A DNA stretch of 64,000 nt, taken from positions 2,728,001 through 2,792,000 of the forward strand of contig NC_092404.1 of NCBI RefSeq assembly GCF_009017415.1, read 5' to 3'. Below the pieces are notes generated by a model. It worked only from the letters and a program-made list of their open reading frames with translations. It had not been told where the DNA came from and did no database searches. Every line of letters starts with the position of its first letter. Positions within the stretch are counted from its first letter, which is position 1. Below are positions 11,686-23,057 of the stretch, in pieces. The translations under genes and the position numbers were made by a program. Origin of the DNA: Aspergillus flavus (lineage: Eukaryota; Ascomycota; Eurotiomycetes; Eurotiales; Aspergillaceae).

Positions 11686-12548
11686 TCTATTATGCGCACT
11701 AGAAACACAGATTGAGGGTTGCTCTATTGGCCTGCTCTTGGACTATTCTAGCTGAATAATTGGTGCCATAATAGATACAACACTCTGCCGATGGCGACGA
11801 AATCCACTCAAGACATGCTTGATGAACAACAGCTGCACCTTAATCCTGCCAACTAGCAGGGCCGAAAGGTCTCCGCCAGGTGACTAAGCTCCAGTTATCG
11901 ATAGCTACTACGTAGTCGCGGGTGTTCTTCTGGAGGGTTGAATAACTAGAGAACCGAAACAACGATTTTGCGGCACTAAAAGCACGTGCCCACAACTAAT
12001 ATGTTCCTTTGAGTAATAAAAGCTGTCAGTTAATGAACCTGTGGTACTCCGTACGGAGTACCAAAACTAGTTATTCGGGAGGATGTTGCTGTCACGATAA
12101 GGTAATTACTGTATTAATAACCGCCAAGCTGAACTAATACTTATGTTCAAATCTTTGAATGATGTTCTGTATACAGACTCGACATATTTGATTTAATATG
12201 TAAAATTTCTTATCAAGACATAAAATCAATAAGGAGAAAGACTTCTAGTTTTGCGAAGTGGAATTAATCGCTGTACGAAACAAAGAGGTAACGGAGATCA
12301 TTTATATCGTTAAATCTAGCTCAACGGAGTTCACGGACCTTCTGCGGTTCTTTCCCTTTTTTTTTTTTTTTTTTTAATTTAAGAGATAAAAAAAATCCAC
12401 TTAAGGGATCCCTTCCACTTTTTGCGATAGTCGCTTTCACTCTTTAGCTTACCTACCTACCAGTCGTCGCCTATATACTTTATATCTCTGTAACTTTCTA
12501 CTGGAATTTTCTCCCTACCCTCATATTTCTCCTAGCTTTTATTTCAAA
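11686..12548. other. Spacer upstream of CYC3 with a 20-bp palindrome and a poly-T run
   Basis: It contains a perfect 20-bp palindrome (12043-12062) made of two head-to-head TACTCCG units, a run of 19 T (12357-12375) and a CT-rich stretch leading into the CYC3 start. Pyrimidine tracts just before the start are common in fungal promoters. I see no gene. Confidence 0.5.
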
Positions 12549-13645
12549 ATGGGCTGGTTCTGGGCAGACTCTCCATCGCAGCCAACACCTGTGGCTCCGA
12601 GCCCATTGGCATCCTCGGGCACCACTCCCCCCGTTAGTCACCGTATTCCATGTATACATGCTCAGGTCACTAATACTGCCCCATAGCCAGCATGTCCAAT
12701 GCACACGAGCAACTCGCCTCCGGTGCCATCCTCAGTTCCTGAACCACCTACTGCCTGCCCCGTCCGGTCTAAAGATTCTCCCTTCTATGTGCCACCTAAG
12801 TCAGATACGCCATTGCCTTCTAAAGCAGAAAACAAGTCAACCCTATCAAAGCTGAACCCTTTGAACTATATGTTCTCTTCCATCTCTCAGGAACGAGCTC
12901 CGAACCAAACCGTCGATTTGTCGCTAGAGCGTGAACCTTCCTCTATACCCCGCGGAGATACGGATGGCAATTGGGAGTATCCGTCTCCTCAGCAAATGTA
13001 CAATGCTATGTTGCGCAAAGGTCACACGGATACCCCTCAAGATGCAGTGGAGGCAATGGTTGCAGTGCATAACTTTTTGAATGAAGGCGCTTGGGAGGAA
13101 ATTGTTGGATGGGAACGTTTATTCTCGAAAGGTCTAAAAGAAGGCTGGGCAAAATGTCGACGTGGCGAGGAAAACATCGCATTAGATGCAGCCAGGGAAG
13201 AGTTGACAAACGCAGGTGCACTAGAGAATCAGCCTCGCCTTCTCAGGTTTAAGGGCCGGCCGCAGGAGCTTACTCCAAAGGCGCAGGTACTGCAAACCCT
13301 GGGTTGGCTGTATCCAGCAAAGTTTGGGTTAGTATACTAGTTGCCCTCCCCTTGTGCCTGGCATGCTGTTGTATTGCGTTGCTGATATCTTCTAGAACAC
13401 CTCCACCGTTCGATCGACACGACTGGTTTGTGATGCGACAGACGCCGTCTGGCCCGAAAGAAGTTCGTTATGTGATTGATTACTATTCAGGGCCTCCGGA
13501 GCCAACAGGAGAGCCAGTCTTCTATCTGGACATCAGGCCTGCCTTGGACACGCCTACCGCTGCTATCGAACGGATGATGAGATGGGGAGGCGATGTTTGG
13601 TGGCGAGCTACTGGTGCTGCAGTTCGAGAGAATGGCGGGAACTAA
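12549..13645 (+). CDS. CYC3: Holocytochrome c synthase (cytochrome c heme lyase)
   Basis: Exons 12549-12632, 12687-13327 and 13396-13645 give 324 residues. The enzyme attaches heme covalently to cytochrome c in the mitochondrial intermembrane space. Two Cys-Pro heme-regulatory-type motifs are visible near the N-terminus (ACPMH, Cys31; TACPV, Cys52). The body holds LNPLNYMF, the central region [31 protein letters not shown], and [17 protein letters not shown] across the second intron (68 nt). The C-terminal block [10 protein letters not shown] is also typical. Introns are in phase and the first has a CACTAATAC branch site. Whether it serves cytochrome c only or c1 too cannot be told, as the two fungal lyases are close relatives; I prefer cytochrome c. 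Confidence 0.9.
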
Positions 13646-14555
13646 TGACATAATTTGATTGCTGATGATATTATTCTTCAGCGACGATGACTCTCCACTC
13701 ACCTGTATACTGAACAAGGCGCGGGCGTCTAATGGTCCTCTATAGGGCCGCATCATTCTATATCTTTCTCTCCTTTCCTCCATGCTTCTCTATACACCCA
13801 TCCTAATCCTTTGCTCCACCTTGTCTAAAGGTGAAATGACTTTCTCTCGGATATACGGACTGTCAGGCAGATAATGGTGGTAATGAAACAATGGCGTCTA
13901 CAGTTGTTATTCTGGACGAATCACATGCGACTCATACTTACTTCTATGTCTTTCTAGCATTTTTTTCTCGGACAGGCTATGTATTGATACAGTAATTTGT
14001 CTGGGGAAGCATTTATGGCCCTTGCAGGTGTAGTTTTGGATATAAAGACATCGCCTACCTCCAAACCTAATTGACAGGAGACTGTTACTAAAGGATTTTC
14101 AATGCTAGTGGAGGCCTTCCAATTACCTAGAGGCGATAGTCTAGATCACCGGAGACCATCTATTCTGTTTCAGACGATGTAATCTTCAGGAGAAATGAGG
14201 AATTGAGGACGGCCTGCGTATGAAGAAACACAACACGTCCTACGCTACGCCATGTTAAGGGATTTCTACTTCCCAAATCAATCACAACATTAGGGATTCT
14301 TTTCGAACGTTCTGCATTGTGCTCGCAGCTCATGGATCTTTGGAAACAGACTGTAGGTTAATTCATCGAGTATGTTTTAATACATGATCTACTACTGATC
14401 CAACTTTTAACTATTGGGATAATGTACACAAGAGCCGGGGCGAAGTTTCACTATGTAACAGATCAATCCTCTCCGTGGATTCCCCACCTCTATGCGATGA
14501 ACGTTCCGAGTGGAGCGAAAAATTAAGCTATCCCGGATTCTTCGGTTTCTTTTTC
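13646..14555. other. Convergent spacer, CYC3 / ABC1-like gene
   Basis: This 910-bp stretch is AT-rich sequence between two 3' ends. I found no reading frame, RNA gene or repeat that I can support. Confidence 0.4.
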
Positions 14556-16799
14556 TTAGATATTAGGGGATAGCATATCAGACTTGACGCACAATTCAAC
14601 TGTCTCAATGCTGGCCTGAAGCAAGCCTCGCGCTTCAAGTCCAACCCAAACGCGGAGCATGGAAGTATCGCCCGATCGAACCGATTTCAAGAATGTGGTA
14701 TTAGATCCAAGCTTCCGCAAAATAGGGAGGGCACTAAAGCAAAAAAGAAAAAATTATTAATTGTTGCTTATGATTAGATGTAAGGGGATATCAGACACTA
14801 GGATTCTCGAGAAGTCATTTATCTACTCACCTTTTGAAGAGGTCGAGATTTGGGTCAAGACTCCGTCCGATACCTTCTAGAAGAAGGATCGATATAACAA
14901 CGTTAACAAAATCTCCTTCGAGCCGAACGTGGTAGCCTCGAACCATGGATAGCACCTCACTTAGCACGTCTCCGATGCTAATGTTGCCAAGCGCAAAGGT
15001 TCGTGACTTGACGCTAAGAACTAGATGCTGCATTTTCAGCGCAAAAACCTCTGGGTCTGTGACCTCCCCTGGCTGACGGCATCGTTCGACCATGAGCTGA
15101 CCCGCTCGATACCCATCAAATTCTGCGACAGCGCGGAAGAGGTCAAGGAAGTTTCGCCGATTAGTATCGTTGAGCTGGGTTACTAAGCCAGTGTCAATGA
15201 AGATGAGTTGCGGACGATAGCCTTCCGCATTAAGCTGTTCCAGGATCCTCTCCCAATCTTCTGGACTATGGGCATGAGGTCGTAGTCGTGCAAGTACCGT
15301 TTCTGTTACATCAACGTCCGCCGCGGTTGGTGCATCGGACGCCCTGGTATGTTTGCGGAGTGAAAGATCCAACTCACTCGGTTGGTAAAACCGAACCATG
15401 ATATTACCTGGATGTAAGTCCGCGTGAACAAAATTGTCAATTAATAGCATGTGGAGGAATGCGTCTAGGCCCTCGTGTGCAATTTCTTGCTGAAAGACAC
15501 CCCCTCCAACGTCAAGGAAGGTTGATAGAGGGATGCCCTGGGCAAATTCCTCCACGAGCACCTCGCGGGTTGTGTAATCCAAGTAGGGGTATGGAAACCA
15601 AGCGGTGGTGCGCGATTTGAACTTTTCACGAAACATGACCAGGTTACTCGCCTCGATGCGCAGGTCCAACTGCAGCCTCATCATCTCTCCAAATTGATGA
15701 ACCTCGTCTGGTAAAGATAACCAGTGCATAGTAGGGATCGCATTAATTAGTGAAGCGAAGAAAGACATAATCTTTAAGTCCCTCCGAATCACACGCTCGA
15801 CTTTAGGGTGCAGCACTTTGACGGCTACATATGAAGAAGGAACCCGCTGGGGCGTACTCTTCATCAATATATCGACGTTCTTTCGGACCTTATCTCGTAA
15901 GCCCTGTATCTCTAAGGCTTCCTGATCCTGGGATGCCGCTAGGTTTGATTTCAATCTTGCTTTGTAAACTTGTGCAATGGCCCCCACCCCTAAAGGCTCC
16001 TCATAAAACTCCTCGAAGATATCTTCAAATGGTAGCCCGTTGAAGGCCTTGCAAATAGTTTTCTTAGTTTCTTGCAACGAGTGCGAAGGGGCATTTGAAT
16101 GGAGTGATGACATGATGTTGCACAGTTCAGGAGGGAAGATATCAGTGCGTGAAGCCGCCCATTGTCCGAGCTGTTAAAAGAAAACCATGACAGATATCAG
16201 TATGCACGCTGCAGATAATCTGGACTTCTTGTAGGTGGGCAGGGATGGTGCCCTACCTTAATGAAGGCCGGTCCTGCACGTTCCATTGATCTGACGAGGA
16301 AGTTATACCACCATAGTGTCCCGCTCCGTACTTCTTTGCCGGTCTTGAGGCGCTTGCCGAGCCATACAACTGGGACTGTAAGGATGACAGGCAAGAAGAC
16401 AACCACCAGATGCGCAAACCTGAGCCCCGTGGCAATCGGATCATAGATGTAATAGTACCAGAAGACGAAGATAGACTGTTGAAGCTTCAATAAGCCCCGT
16501 GCATCCTCAGTGACACTCTTTTGGATCTCTTGGCGTGATGCTTCCAGCATCTGCATCTCACCCGTCTTTTCATTTCCATCACCTTCCTCGGCCAACTTCA
16601 AAAATGCACCGGGGGTTAAGGAAGAGAGTAACAACGTCCCTGGCATATGCATCCGCCTGTGAGATTTCCACCCAAGCCCTTGCCGCCATGACGGCGACCG
16701 GCTGAAACGCCATCGAACCGGCAAGATGAAGCGGGACAGCAGCTGCGGAGTTCCACTACGGCTCGAACAGAAACGGCCAAAGAGAACGGCCGTCCTCAT
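14556..16799 (-). CDS. Mitochondrial ABC1/UbiB kinase-like protein, ADCK2/Cqd1 type
   Basis: Exons 16257-16799, 14831-16170 and 14556-14733 give 686 residues. The N-terminus is basic and Arg/Ser-rich, fitting a mitochondrial presequence, followed by a hydrophobic segment (LVVVFLPVILTVPVVWL). The ABC1 KxGQ motif KLGQ (181-184) is split by the first intron (FIK|LGQWAASRTDIFPPEL), and that downstream string is typical of the ADCK2 branch. The A-rich-loop equivalent is LGVGAIAQVYKA (about 241-252); the Lys of VAVKVLHP is near 299; HADLHPGN is near 430-437; the metal-binding loop reads IDTG near 506. Yeast Cqd1 of this branch acts in the inner membrane and affects coenzyme Q distribution. Orthology to Cqd1 is inferred from motif style. 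Confidence 0.88.
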
Positions 16800-17357
16800 G
16801 TTCTCATGCGACGTTCAGGTTATCAACTGTTGACTGTTTCATTTGACAGCCAGGGAGATGGCGATCGCGAGGGTCGGACTTGGCCAACCGCGAGGACCCC
16901 ATCGGACATTCGGAGAACCGCTTCACGTGTCGGCGACGTCATTTAATACATAAAAAGCACTACGTACTCCGTACTGAGTAGATCAATTAAACACGTTTTC
17001 GAATCCCCACTCCAAATTGTTTCCAACCATTGGGACGAAAATGAAAGCTAAACATAATCAATTTTAAAAACCTCCCTTGCTGGAATGCATGCAGGCAGCA
17101 TTGTGCTTTTCCTATTCGCATTCCGGACCCAAAAAAAAAATGACCAGCCGCCTATAGTTAACTAATTCCGGATCTATCATGGAGTTGCTGTCACCGCTTC
17201 CTATGATTCCCTACAACCCTACAATGTCCGAAAACGGGTGTGTGATGACGACCTTTAATAGATCTACTATAAATTCCCTAGTGACAGTAAATACCAGGAA
17301 TATGGAGGCCTATCAGTTGCTCGCTGTGGGATAGGTGCTTGAGTATGCAACTCTGTC
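16800..17357. other. Divergent spacer upstream of ABC1-like and membrane-protein genes
   Basis: It holds one exact TACTCCGTA copy (16965-16973), a CACGTG core near 16925 and A-rich runs. No gene is seen. It must contain promoters for both flanking genes. Confidence 0.4.
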
Positions 17358-18646
17358 ATGGGTCGCCTTGACTCTATCTGTGATGCAAAATTGCATGGCA
17401 GGAACGATCATTCACGCCATTTCTGCTTATCTGCATTGACCTGGTGTGTTATTAGCTGTACGTGCATTTTTATGGTTTTTGCCAGCGTATACTTCTCACG
17501 GTATTCGCTTTTCGAGCTGGGTCTTTTGCCTCTTATACAAAGAGTGAATCCGGCACCATTCCATGTTTACTTCAAAGAGTTTGGATCTTTCGAGAAACCA
17601 AAAAATATCAGGATCGTTGCACTAGTGCCCTTTCGTAGCCATGAGCGAACGGAGATCCTGGATTGCTACCTGCAAGTGAGTTCTGCCGGCGTTGCTTATC
17701 ATTGGCCATGTCTAACCTGACTTTAAAAAAGAGGAACCTCCTCGATAACCATGGATTCCTCGACCAAGTAATATTTATCCCGCAGACGAATAACACGCAA
17801 AGTCTAGATTGGCTCACGTCTACTGTCAAACGCACTCCTCTCTACCAAATCTCGGGGTTCGGTGATTATATCCAGTGGGGCGGCATGGATGAGAATGTGA
17901 TTTTCATCAAAATAGATGGCGATACCATATTTTTGGAGGACCATACGATCTCTACGATTGTCAAAACCAAGCTTGATCACCCTGATTCCTTAATAGTCTC
18001 AGCAAATGTTATTAATCAAGCTGCTCTTCAAGCCCTCCATAGCCATCCTGGTGTTGCCCTTCCCTATCTTCCCGAGCTTTCTTCCTCCGACCAGCCTCAG
18101 ATTCCTGTTACCCAGGATTGGCGGGCCACAGATCTTCCAGCCTGGGAAGGCCCTGCCGACTTCAAAGTATCAAAAGGATATCCTCCTCCCTCCGAGAGCC
18201 ATCGCTGGCTTCCGTCAGCGGATGAGAATGGGGACCGAACACCCATTGGCATGTCCATGTATGGTGACAACGGGCCTGAACTGGATGACTGGACGATCCA
18301 TGCACAGCAACACTATTCATTTCTGCAGCATCTCGAAGACGGCGATCTATATCGATATAAGTTTCCCATGTGGGTTGATCCCACCGATAGTCTTAGCCCC
18401 AACTTCCTTTGTTTACGGGCAGGCGACCCAAGCATTGTGAAGTCTATCATTCAACAGGATACAGATAAGCTATCCTTGGAGGTGGCACAGGAAGTGCTGG
18501 GCAGCGATCGAGGCACTATAATCGATGGGAAAGGGCTAGCTGCGCATTACTCTATTGAGGCAAGTTCTTGGGGGTTGGATTCTACTGATATCCTCCATCG
18601 GTATCGAGCGTACGCTAAGGAAATGATTTGCCTAGATACTTCGTGA
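17358..18646 (+). CDS. Type II membrane protein, glycosyltransferase-like
   Basis: Exons 17358-17675 and 17732-18646 give 410 residues; the 56-nt intron has a TCTAACC branch and joins CYLQ|RNLLDNHG in phase 0. A single hydrophobic segment near residues 23-48 (ALTWCVISCTCIFMVFASVYF) points to a type II topology with a lumenal catalytic part. The next block IRIVALVPFRSHERTEILDCYLQ, then LDQVIFIPQTNNTQSLDWL, and later VIFIKIDGDTIFLED, read like a Rossmann/GT-A nucleotide-sugar fold with DGD as a DxD-type metal motif. I do not recognise a named family, so the function is inference. Conserved Pro/Trp-rich stretches (WRATDLPAWEGP) follow. Alternatives are a non-catalytic relative or a sugar-binding protein. 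Confidence 0.75.
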
Positions 18647-18863
18647 CCCTACTAAACCCCATCTGCTTCCAACGATAATAGAGAATTGATTATGTCTGAG
18701 GATAATTCGGCGTTTCATAGATATATAATACTTCTCTCTAACTGCTTATTGAGAAAAAAATAAAATAAAATAAAAAATAACCTGTAAGCTTGAGTAATCT
18801 AATTGTAATGCTTTCTGCATAATCCTATGTGACAGGATAATGGGGCTGTGTTGAAGTGTAGAT

Positions 18864-21211
18864 TCAACGTTCTCTGGTGCTGTCCAAGTTCCGCAAGACC
18901 TGGCTATTCAACAGGCCTCGTAGCGTATTTTTGGCTGAGTCTGAAAGTTGAATAGGCTGCAAAGTGTAATTAGTATAATCTCAAAGCGTCATTCTAGAAG
19001 AACCACATAACTTACATCTTGTTTCAATATTTCTTGGATAAGGACGATTATGTTGTCACGATCTTTGATCAATTGCAACTTGTTCGCTTCGTCTGCTGAG
19101 CCGAGGGATTCCGCACTCAAGCTTTGCTCAAGGGTTGGGAACAGATCCATCTTCTCTAGACATTCCAAAGCTGTCCCAGAGCCCGGCTGGCTAGATGCCA
19201 TCAATGCGAGGGCAAACCAACCTTCACTCCGAACAACGGGCCACTGTGTTTGAGAAATCATAGCACCTAATGGGAAGGCAATGCCACTGTGAATACCAAA
19301 GAGACGCTTGAGGATGGCATCTGCTTCTTCATCTTGTTCACGAGATTTTGGGATGAGAGTACGGCATATGGATGCTATGATGCGTCCAATTTCAGTTCTA
19401 ATCGGGGTGGAGTCCGTTTTCTCGAACAGCAAAAGTAACTGCGAGAGATAAGTTCTGTGGTCTTCGTCCCCAGGAAAATTCTCTAGCAAGTGGGATACAT
19501 TTTCAACTGAAGCGATGATCACCTGCCGTACGATGCTGGTGGCTGCGAATTGAACTTGTGGTACCGTTTCGTATTCCCAGAGTTGAGAGACCGCAGGAAT
19601 GATACCAGCTCGTCCCAGGTGCAATCTATTATCTCCAGCGATTGCCAAATTCTTTAAGAATCCTAGTGCAGCATAAAGGACGGCCCCTTTAGCGTCACTC
19701 TTGACGATTGATATCAAATCCCGGTGAATATTCAGGTCTTGAACCATCGCTTGACATACTTCATCCGAGCGCGCCAAGTTACCTAACATGACACAGGAAC
19801 AGATCTGTAGTTGATCCTCCGTTCTCTGTAACCAGCTTCTCAGCATGAGTGAAAGATCAGAGCCAAGGGGATAATGTTCAGCGAACAATGGTGTTCCAGA
19901 TATCTCTGCTAGCGTTTGGTTAATCCTTAATTGAACTTGTGCCAGTGCTTGAATATCATCATTGGAGGGCCATCCTGCGTCGAAAGCCAAGGATTTGCTG
20001 AGCATCGATAATATGTCAGCTACCATGTATCTTGTTATGCAGATCTTCTGAAACCGTCCATTATCAAGATACGCCATCGAGCAAGTCGCAATGCAAGAGA
20101 ATCGAGAAGGTGTATGGGCAATGCCCTTATTAACTGCAAGATCAATAAGAAGCGAGATGGTTTCATCAGGTGATACCTCTATCCCTTGTTCTGCATAAAT
20201 ATATTAGAACCAAGCAAAGGGGAAGGGGAAGGGCTACATCATACCTTGCTCCGCAGTGAGTTCTATTAGCTCATAGACAAAATTAAGTAAACTTTCGTTG
20301 TCCTTGAACGAGTCCTCCCTTAGTAATTTCAGGAGTATGTATACTATTTTACTTGCAGCCAGTTGAGACTGGGCAGGCTCTAAGAATGGTTAGTAACCAA
20401 GTGCAGCAAAACTCAATTTACCTCACCAAAATCAATGCAAATGTTGTAAATAACAGGTATTACTATCTTTATGAGTTCGGGATTCAGAAGATGTTGGATG
20501 ATAGCAGAAGTGTAGTTTCCTTTCACAACAATTGTTCTGTTTTCGTCTAGAAAACATCGTGAGCGCTGTCATAGAACTTATATCTATAACCCTGAACGAA
20601 TTGGACTTACCAGTGTCGGCACAGGAGTTCCCAATCAATCGCAAAGCATGAAGGAGCAGACCAGTACCAACATCCTCCTTTGAAGCAATAAGTTGGAGAA
20701 AAAAAGTTAAAACACCACTCTGTCCGTACGGAAGTCGCCACAATGCTATGGATATATCAGCAATGAGGCTAGTCGCATTGATATTGTGTTTGCACTTACG
20801 GTTCCTACTTCCGTTTGCCAAAGCCTCTGCAGCTTGCACCATGAAGCTTGACCTACATGTCCAGAGTCGATACAGAATATCTTGGAGGCCCTCGAAAAGA
20901 ACATTGACTTGCTTGAAGGAAGGGTAATCACCTTCAGCTTCAGCTGTTAGACTGGTTTGGTATCTAGTCTTTGCCATATTGAGAGCCTCTTGAAGGGTGT
21001 CAAACAGAGTCCGTTGTTCTTCAAGAGACAAAGGCATGGATACCCCTGGGGCTAATGCCGGGGGCATGGGGACCAAACTAGATATGATCTCGTCCAGAGA
21101 CGGACACTCCTTGCGTTCGTTTCCTTGTAGTTGTGTGACATGTAGGCTACTTTGCTCCATGGAATTCCGCATGACGTTCACTTCATTTCTTGAGGTCATT
21201 TCTTCGTCCAT
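18864..21211 (-). CDS. Armadillo-repeat GDP dissociation stimulator-like protein (SmgGDS type)
   Basis: Five exons: 20611-21211, 20427-20546, 20245-20379, 19016-20190 and 18864-18956; introns 64, 47, 54 and 59 nt; 707 residues. The protein is almost wholly helical with repeated armadillo-like units such as LICS-type LQICSCVMLGNLARSD, VLYAALGFLKNLAIAGDN and LHALRLIGNSCADT, the last being the style seen at the start of RAP1GDS1/SmgGDS proteins. Those bind small GTPases with C-terminal polybasic tails and promote nucleotide release or prenylation-linked traffic. The first 40 residues are variable. All junctions restore conserved helices in phase (ADT|DENRTIVVKGN; CIDF|EPAQSQ). The name rests on recognition of the fold and family, so the GTPase partner is not known. 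Confidence 0.82.
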
Positions 21212-22081
21212 GGCACTTCAACTTTTGGGTCAGGAAGCATATAAGAGATCAAGTGTTGTATGGCAGTTGCTCTAAGTTAATGGTAATGAGTATTGCGATG
21301 GGAGTATATTTGTTTGCTTCCAGAAGAAACCCAAGAAGGAAAGAGAATATATAGGCGGGATATGGTCTAGTGGATAAATAATGAGGAGCAGAAACTAGCT
21401 TATTAGGTTCGTCTCCTTGAGCGGAATATTGGAAAGTATCGTGTTTGTGAGATATTCTTGAACTCCCAGAGTAAACAAGGCGTGCGATCTAGGAAAAATA
21501 AATAAATAATGTACTCTGAAAGAGCCCTTCTTCAAGCGCACAGTAACTCGAGTTTAGCATCGGTTGGCTGAAGGCGGACTTGGAAGGACAACGGATGCAC
21601 TAAAAGCTCTGAAATTTACACCACCCATACTCTGTGCCACGTAATAAATTTATTGTACATACAATGGGACTGTATTGAGTTAACAGACACATTATGTCCC
21701 TAGTGATATAGTTGCAGTTTATATCTGCTTTTCCTTCTAGTTACCCTTTTACTTACCCGAACTTTGTTACGCGACCCATGCTCGAGACTTTCAGGTACTC
21801 AATATGCCGATATTGGATGTTGGTATCATAAACAGCTCCGATCAATAATACTAGTACAGTGAACTCGGCTGCCAAGGGCGCATCGGGAACCACCACGAGT
21901 ATCTATCGTAAACGCAAAACTACCTAGCAACATACCTGCCATTCCTTCTTCTTCAAAGTCCCTTACCTTGCTCTTTGGCGCACCCTGATACATTAGACAG
22001 CTTTGTCTATCTCCACTACATTAGTTCCGTTGTATTTGCGACTCTTCTTCTTTAGGGGTTCAGTTACAGCTCTTATTCGCG
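21212..22081. other. Divergent spacer, SmgGDS-like / DPM3
   Basis: The 870 bp presumably contain both promoters and 5' leaders. The part next to DPM3 is CT-rich (21930-22075). No RNA gene or repeat was recognised. Confidence 0.4.
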
Positions 22082-22500
22082 ATGACACGCGCTCAACAGA
22101 CCCTCTCCGTTCTCCTCCTTGTTTCTTCGGTACGTCAGGGACCACACCCTTCTGCTCATGCTGTTACTAACACTACTACTAAATTGCTTTCCCTATACAG
22201 CTATATCTTGTTCTTTATTTGGATCTTGTCCCCCTCAATGAAACCGTTCAGAAAGAGATCGTTCCTGTCGTACGTCTGTTCTCTTCGAAATCTCACTGGT
22301 TAATTTTCGCACCACTAACACTAGCACAATCTCACTAGCTTCCCTTCTACGCTTTGATATCGTTCGGATGCTACCTACTTGGCCGCCTAGGCGTAGCAAT
22401 CTTAACTTTCAATGATGTACCTGAGGCGCATGAGGAGCTGCAAAAGGAGATCGAGCAAGCCAAGGCGGAGTTGCGCAGGCAGAACGTTGAGGTCGACTAG
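22082..22500 (+). CDS. DPM3: Dolichol-phosphate mannosyltransferase subunit 3
   Basis: Three small exons, 22082-22129, 22201-22269 and 22339-22500, give 92 residues, the normal size. They are too short to stand out as a long frame but join in phase 0: LLLVSS|LYLVLYLDLVPLN and EIVPV|LPFYALISFGCYLLGRLG. Two hydrophobic segments are followed by a conserved tail (TFNDVPEAHEELQKEIEQAK) with a coiled-coil look that holds the catalytic subunit Dpm1. Dpm3 anchors dolichol-phosphate-mannose synthase in the ER membrane; the product feeds N-glycosylation, O-mannosylation and GPI anchors. Introns are 71 and 69 nt, the first with TTACTAACAC. Confidence 0.93.
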
Positions 22501-23057
22501 AGCACCTTGACTGATCGGTTCGGTTGTGAGATACTAGCTTCCTCTTATACCATGTACCATTAAGGGACTTCGATGCCTTTCGCTTGTGCAGCGGTCGGGG
22601 GGTTTTAATACAAATATAGGCGAGATATTATTCTGCGGTTTTACTCCGGATTCTAGAGCGAGCCAATTTGACGCTATACATGCCATTATTGTTACGCTAT
22701 TGTATACAGGGCGAGTATCAAGAGGGGTGGTGGTCTGGCTACTTAATCTTTAAGCAAGTATAGGGGAAATACCGGAGGACAGACCAGAAACGAATTCGCA
22801 AACATAGCTTTTTCAAATTTCATGAAGCATCAGAAACAGTCTCCCCGTTTTTGCTTTTTCAAGAAGTTGCACCTTTAAGTGTATCGTGTTATTCTGGATT
22901 TTTCTTATTTTATTTCTATCAATTGTCGTCAAGGCACCGTTTATATCGTGACATGCCCACTCATCTTTTGGTCATGATAATAAGAATATACGCAAGCGAA
23001 TGAAAGCCAAAATGCATAGGCACGGAGGAAATGTTCATAAGAAATTGAACGACGGCT
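22501..23057. other. Convergent spacer, DPM3 / HPT1
   Basis: AT-rich sequence between two 3' ends, about 560 bp. Nothing supportable seen in it beyond the presumed 3' UTRs. Confidence 0.4.

Noticed and set aside
16985..17015. Possible tRNA B box (TTTTCGAATCCCC)
   Set aside because: No matching A box or acceptor stem at proper distance.
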